Assembly (NCBI GenBank): GCA_000715855.1 | Contig: KL571337.1 | Coordinates: forward strand, 17,517 to 24,793 | DNA length: 7,277 bases | Origin: Actinoplanes liguriensis | GTDB lineage: Bacteria; Actinomycetota; Actinomycetes; Mycobacteriales; Micromonosporaceae | Reading direction: 5' to 3' | In this document: piece after piece, positions 6,807 through 7,277 of the stretch | Layout: each line of letters begins with the position of its first letter | Numbering within the stretch: the first letter of the stretch is position 1 | Translations under genes and position numbers: made by a program | The notes under the pieces: generated by a model | What the model was told of the DNA's origin: nothing | What the model saw: only the letters and a program-made list of their open reading frames with translations | Databases searched by the model: none

Positions 6807-7256
6807 TCAGACTCTTAAAAGAAAGATTCCCATGCGCAGCCGTACGGGCGATTTGCCGGTCACGTAGAGACGATCCCCGCCCGCCGCGTCGGTGCCACCG
6901 AGGAACTCGTAGTCCTCGCCGGGGTGATACACCGCGCCGGCGTCCGAGTCCACCGCCGGGAACCGCTCGGCGACGGTCATCTCGAACGCGTCACCCCCGG
7001 CCCGGTAGCGGACCGGCCCGCCGTCCAGCAGCCACCGTCCGTCGCCCAGAGCAGCCGCTCCGGTCATCGTCCCGCCGGGGCGGAAGGCCAGCTCCAGGGC
7101 CCAGTCGACGGCCGCGCCGCGAATGTCCACGGTCAGCTCCACCCCGGTCGCGGTGACCTCCGCCCGGATGCTCGTGTGCAGCGAGACCTCGTCGCGGGCC
7201 CGCCGCCCGAAGTCCATCGCGGCGCTGAACCGGCCCTCGTCGCCGAGCGCGTACGT
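6807..7256 (-). CDS. Unrecognised beta-rich protein, C-terminal 149 residues only
   Basis: I do not recognise this protein. Only its last 149 residues are present; the 5' part is lost at the contig end and the true start is not in the window. The visible part is rich in alternating hydrophobic and polar residues, as in VELTVDIRG and WALELAFRPGG, suggesting beta-strands of a sandwich or jelly-roll domain. It has Gly- and Asp-rich turns, such as the YHPGEDYEFLGGTDAAGG stretch, and no membrane segment. Such domains are common at the end of carbohydrate-active enzymes, and the adjacent sugar operon fits that, but this is a guess. The stop is TGA at 6807-6809. The last codons (TTT, CTT, TTA, AGA) are unusually AT-rich and include the rare TTA leucine codon. 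The gene is followed after 123 bases by the sugar operon, which has its own promoter. Confidence 0.65.
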   Translation of the reverse strand, partial: TYALGDEGRFSAAMDFGRRARDEVSLHTSIRAEVTATGVELTVDIRGAAVDWALELAFRPGGTMTGAAALGDGRWLLDGGPVRYRAGGDAFEMTVAERFPAVDSDAGAVYHPGEDYEFLGGTDAAGGDRLYVTGKSPVRLRMGIFLLRV

Positions 7257-7277
7257 CTGTCTCTTATACACATCTCT
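7257..7277. other. Tn5/Nextera mosaic-end adapter sequence (artefact)
   Basis: CTGTCTCTTATACACATCT at 7257-7275 is identical to the 19-base Tn5 mosaic end used in Nextera library adapters; two more bases follow at the window end. Read on the minus strand it adds the residues MYKRQ to the partial gene, a well-known artefactual N-terminus in short-read assemblies. The biological sequence therefore stops at about 7256. Confidence 0.95.

Noticed and set aside
7257..7275. Genuine Tn5-like transposon end
   Set aside because: Only the 19-base synthetic mosaic end is present, right at the contig edge, with no transposase sequence; library adapter is the simpler explanation.

Overview
The window is very GC-rich. 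Its real genes all lie on the minus strand, with strong G/C bias at third codon positions, LacI-type regulation and a sugar ABC transporter operon without an ATPase gene. This fits an actinomycete (Actinomycetota); I cannot place it more precisely. It looks like an almost complete short-read contig. The right end carries a Tn5/Nextera mosaic-end sequence, and the first five bases may be a remnant of the same adapter.

Layout, in the direction of transcription (right to left). At 7257-7277 there is adapter sequence. At 6807-7256 lies the 3' part of an unrecognised, beta-rich protein gene. At 6684-6806 is an AT-rich intergenic region holding an inverted repeat and a good sigma-70 promoter whose 17-bp spacer is filled by a LacI-family type operator. 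Four genes follow in one apparent operon: a lipoprotein sugar-binding protein (5394-6683), two CUT1-family permeases (4473-5360 and 3599-4471), and a very large glycoside hydrolase family 38 alpha-mannosidase (3580 down to the left edge, 1193 codons without a stop).

Working model: the binding protein captures an oligosaccharide, probably containing alpha-mannose, outside the membrane. The two permeases import it, with energy from an ATPase encoded elsewhere (an MsiK-type shared ATPase is the usual actinomycete solution). The cytoplasmic GH38 enzyme then removes alpha-mannosyl residues. A LacI-family repressor encoded outside the window probably controls the promoter. The substrate is inferred only from the linked GH38 enzyme.

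The most unusual feature is at the C-terminus of the GH38 gene (53-244). Eight consecutive 24-bp units, in frame, encode eight diverged octapeptides of the form G-(D/N)-x-V-x-x-x-S. They are inserted just before the last expected beta-strands of the enzyme. I do not recognise this array as a known part of GH38 proteins.
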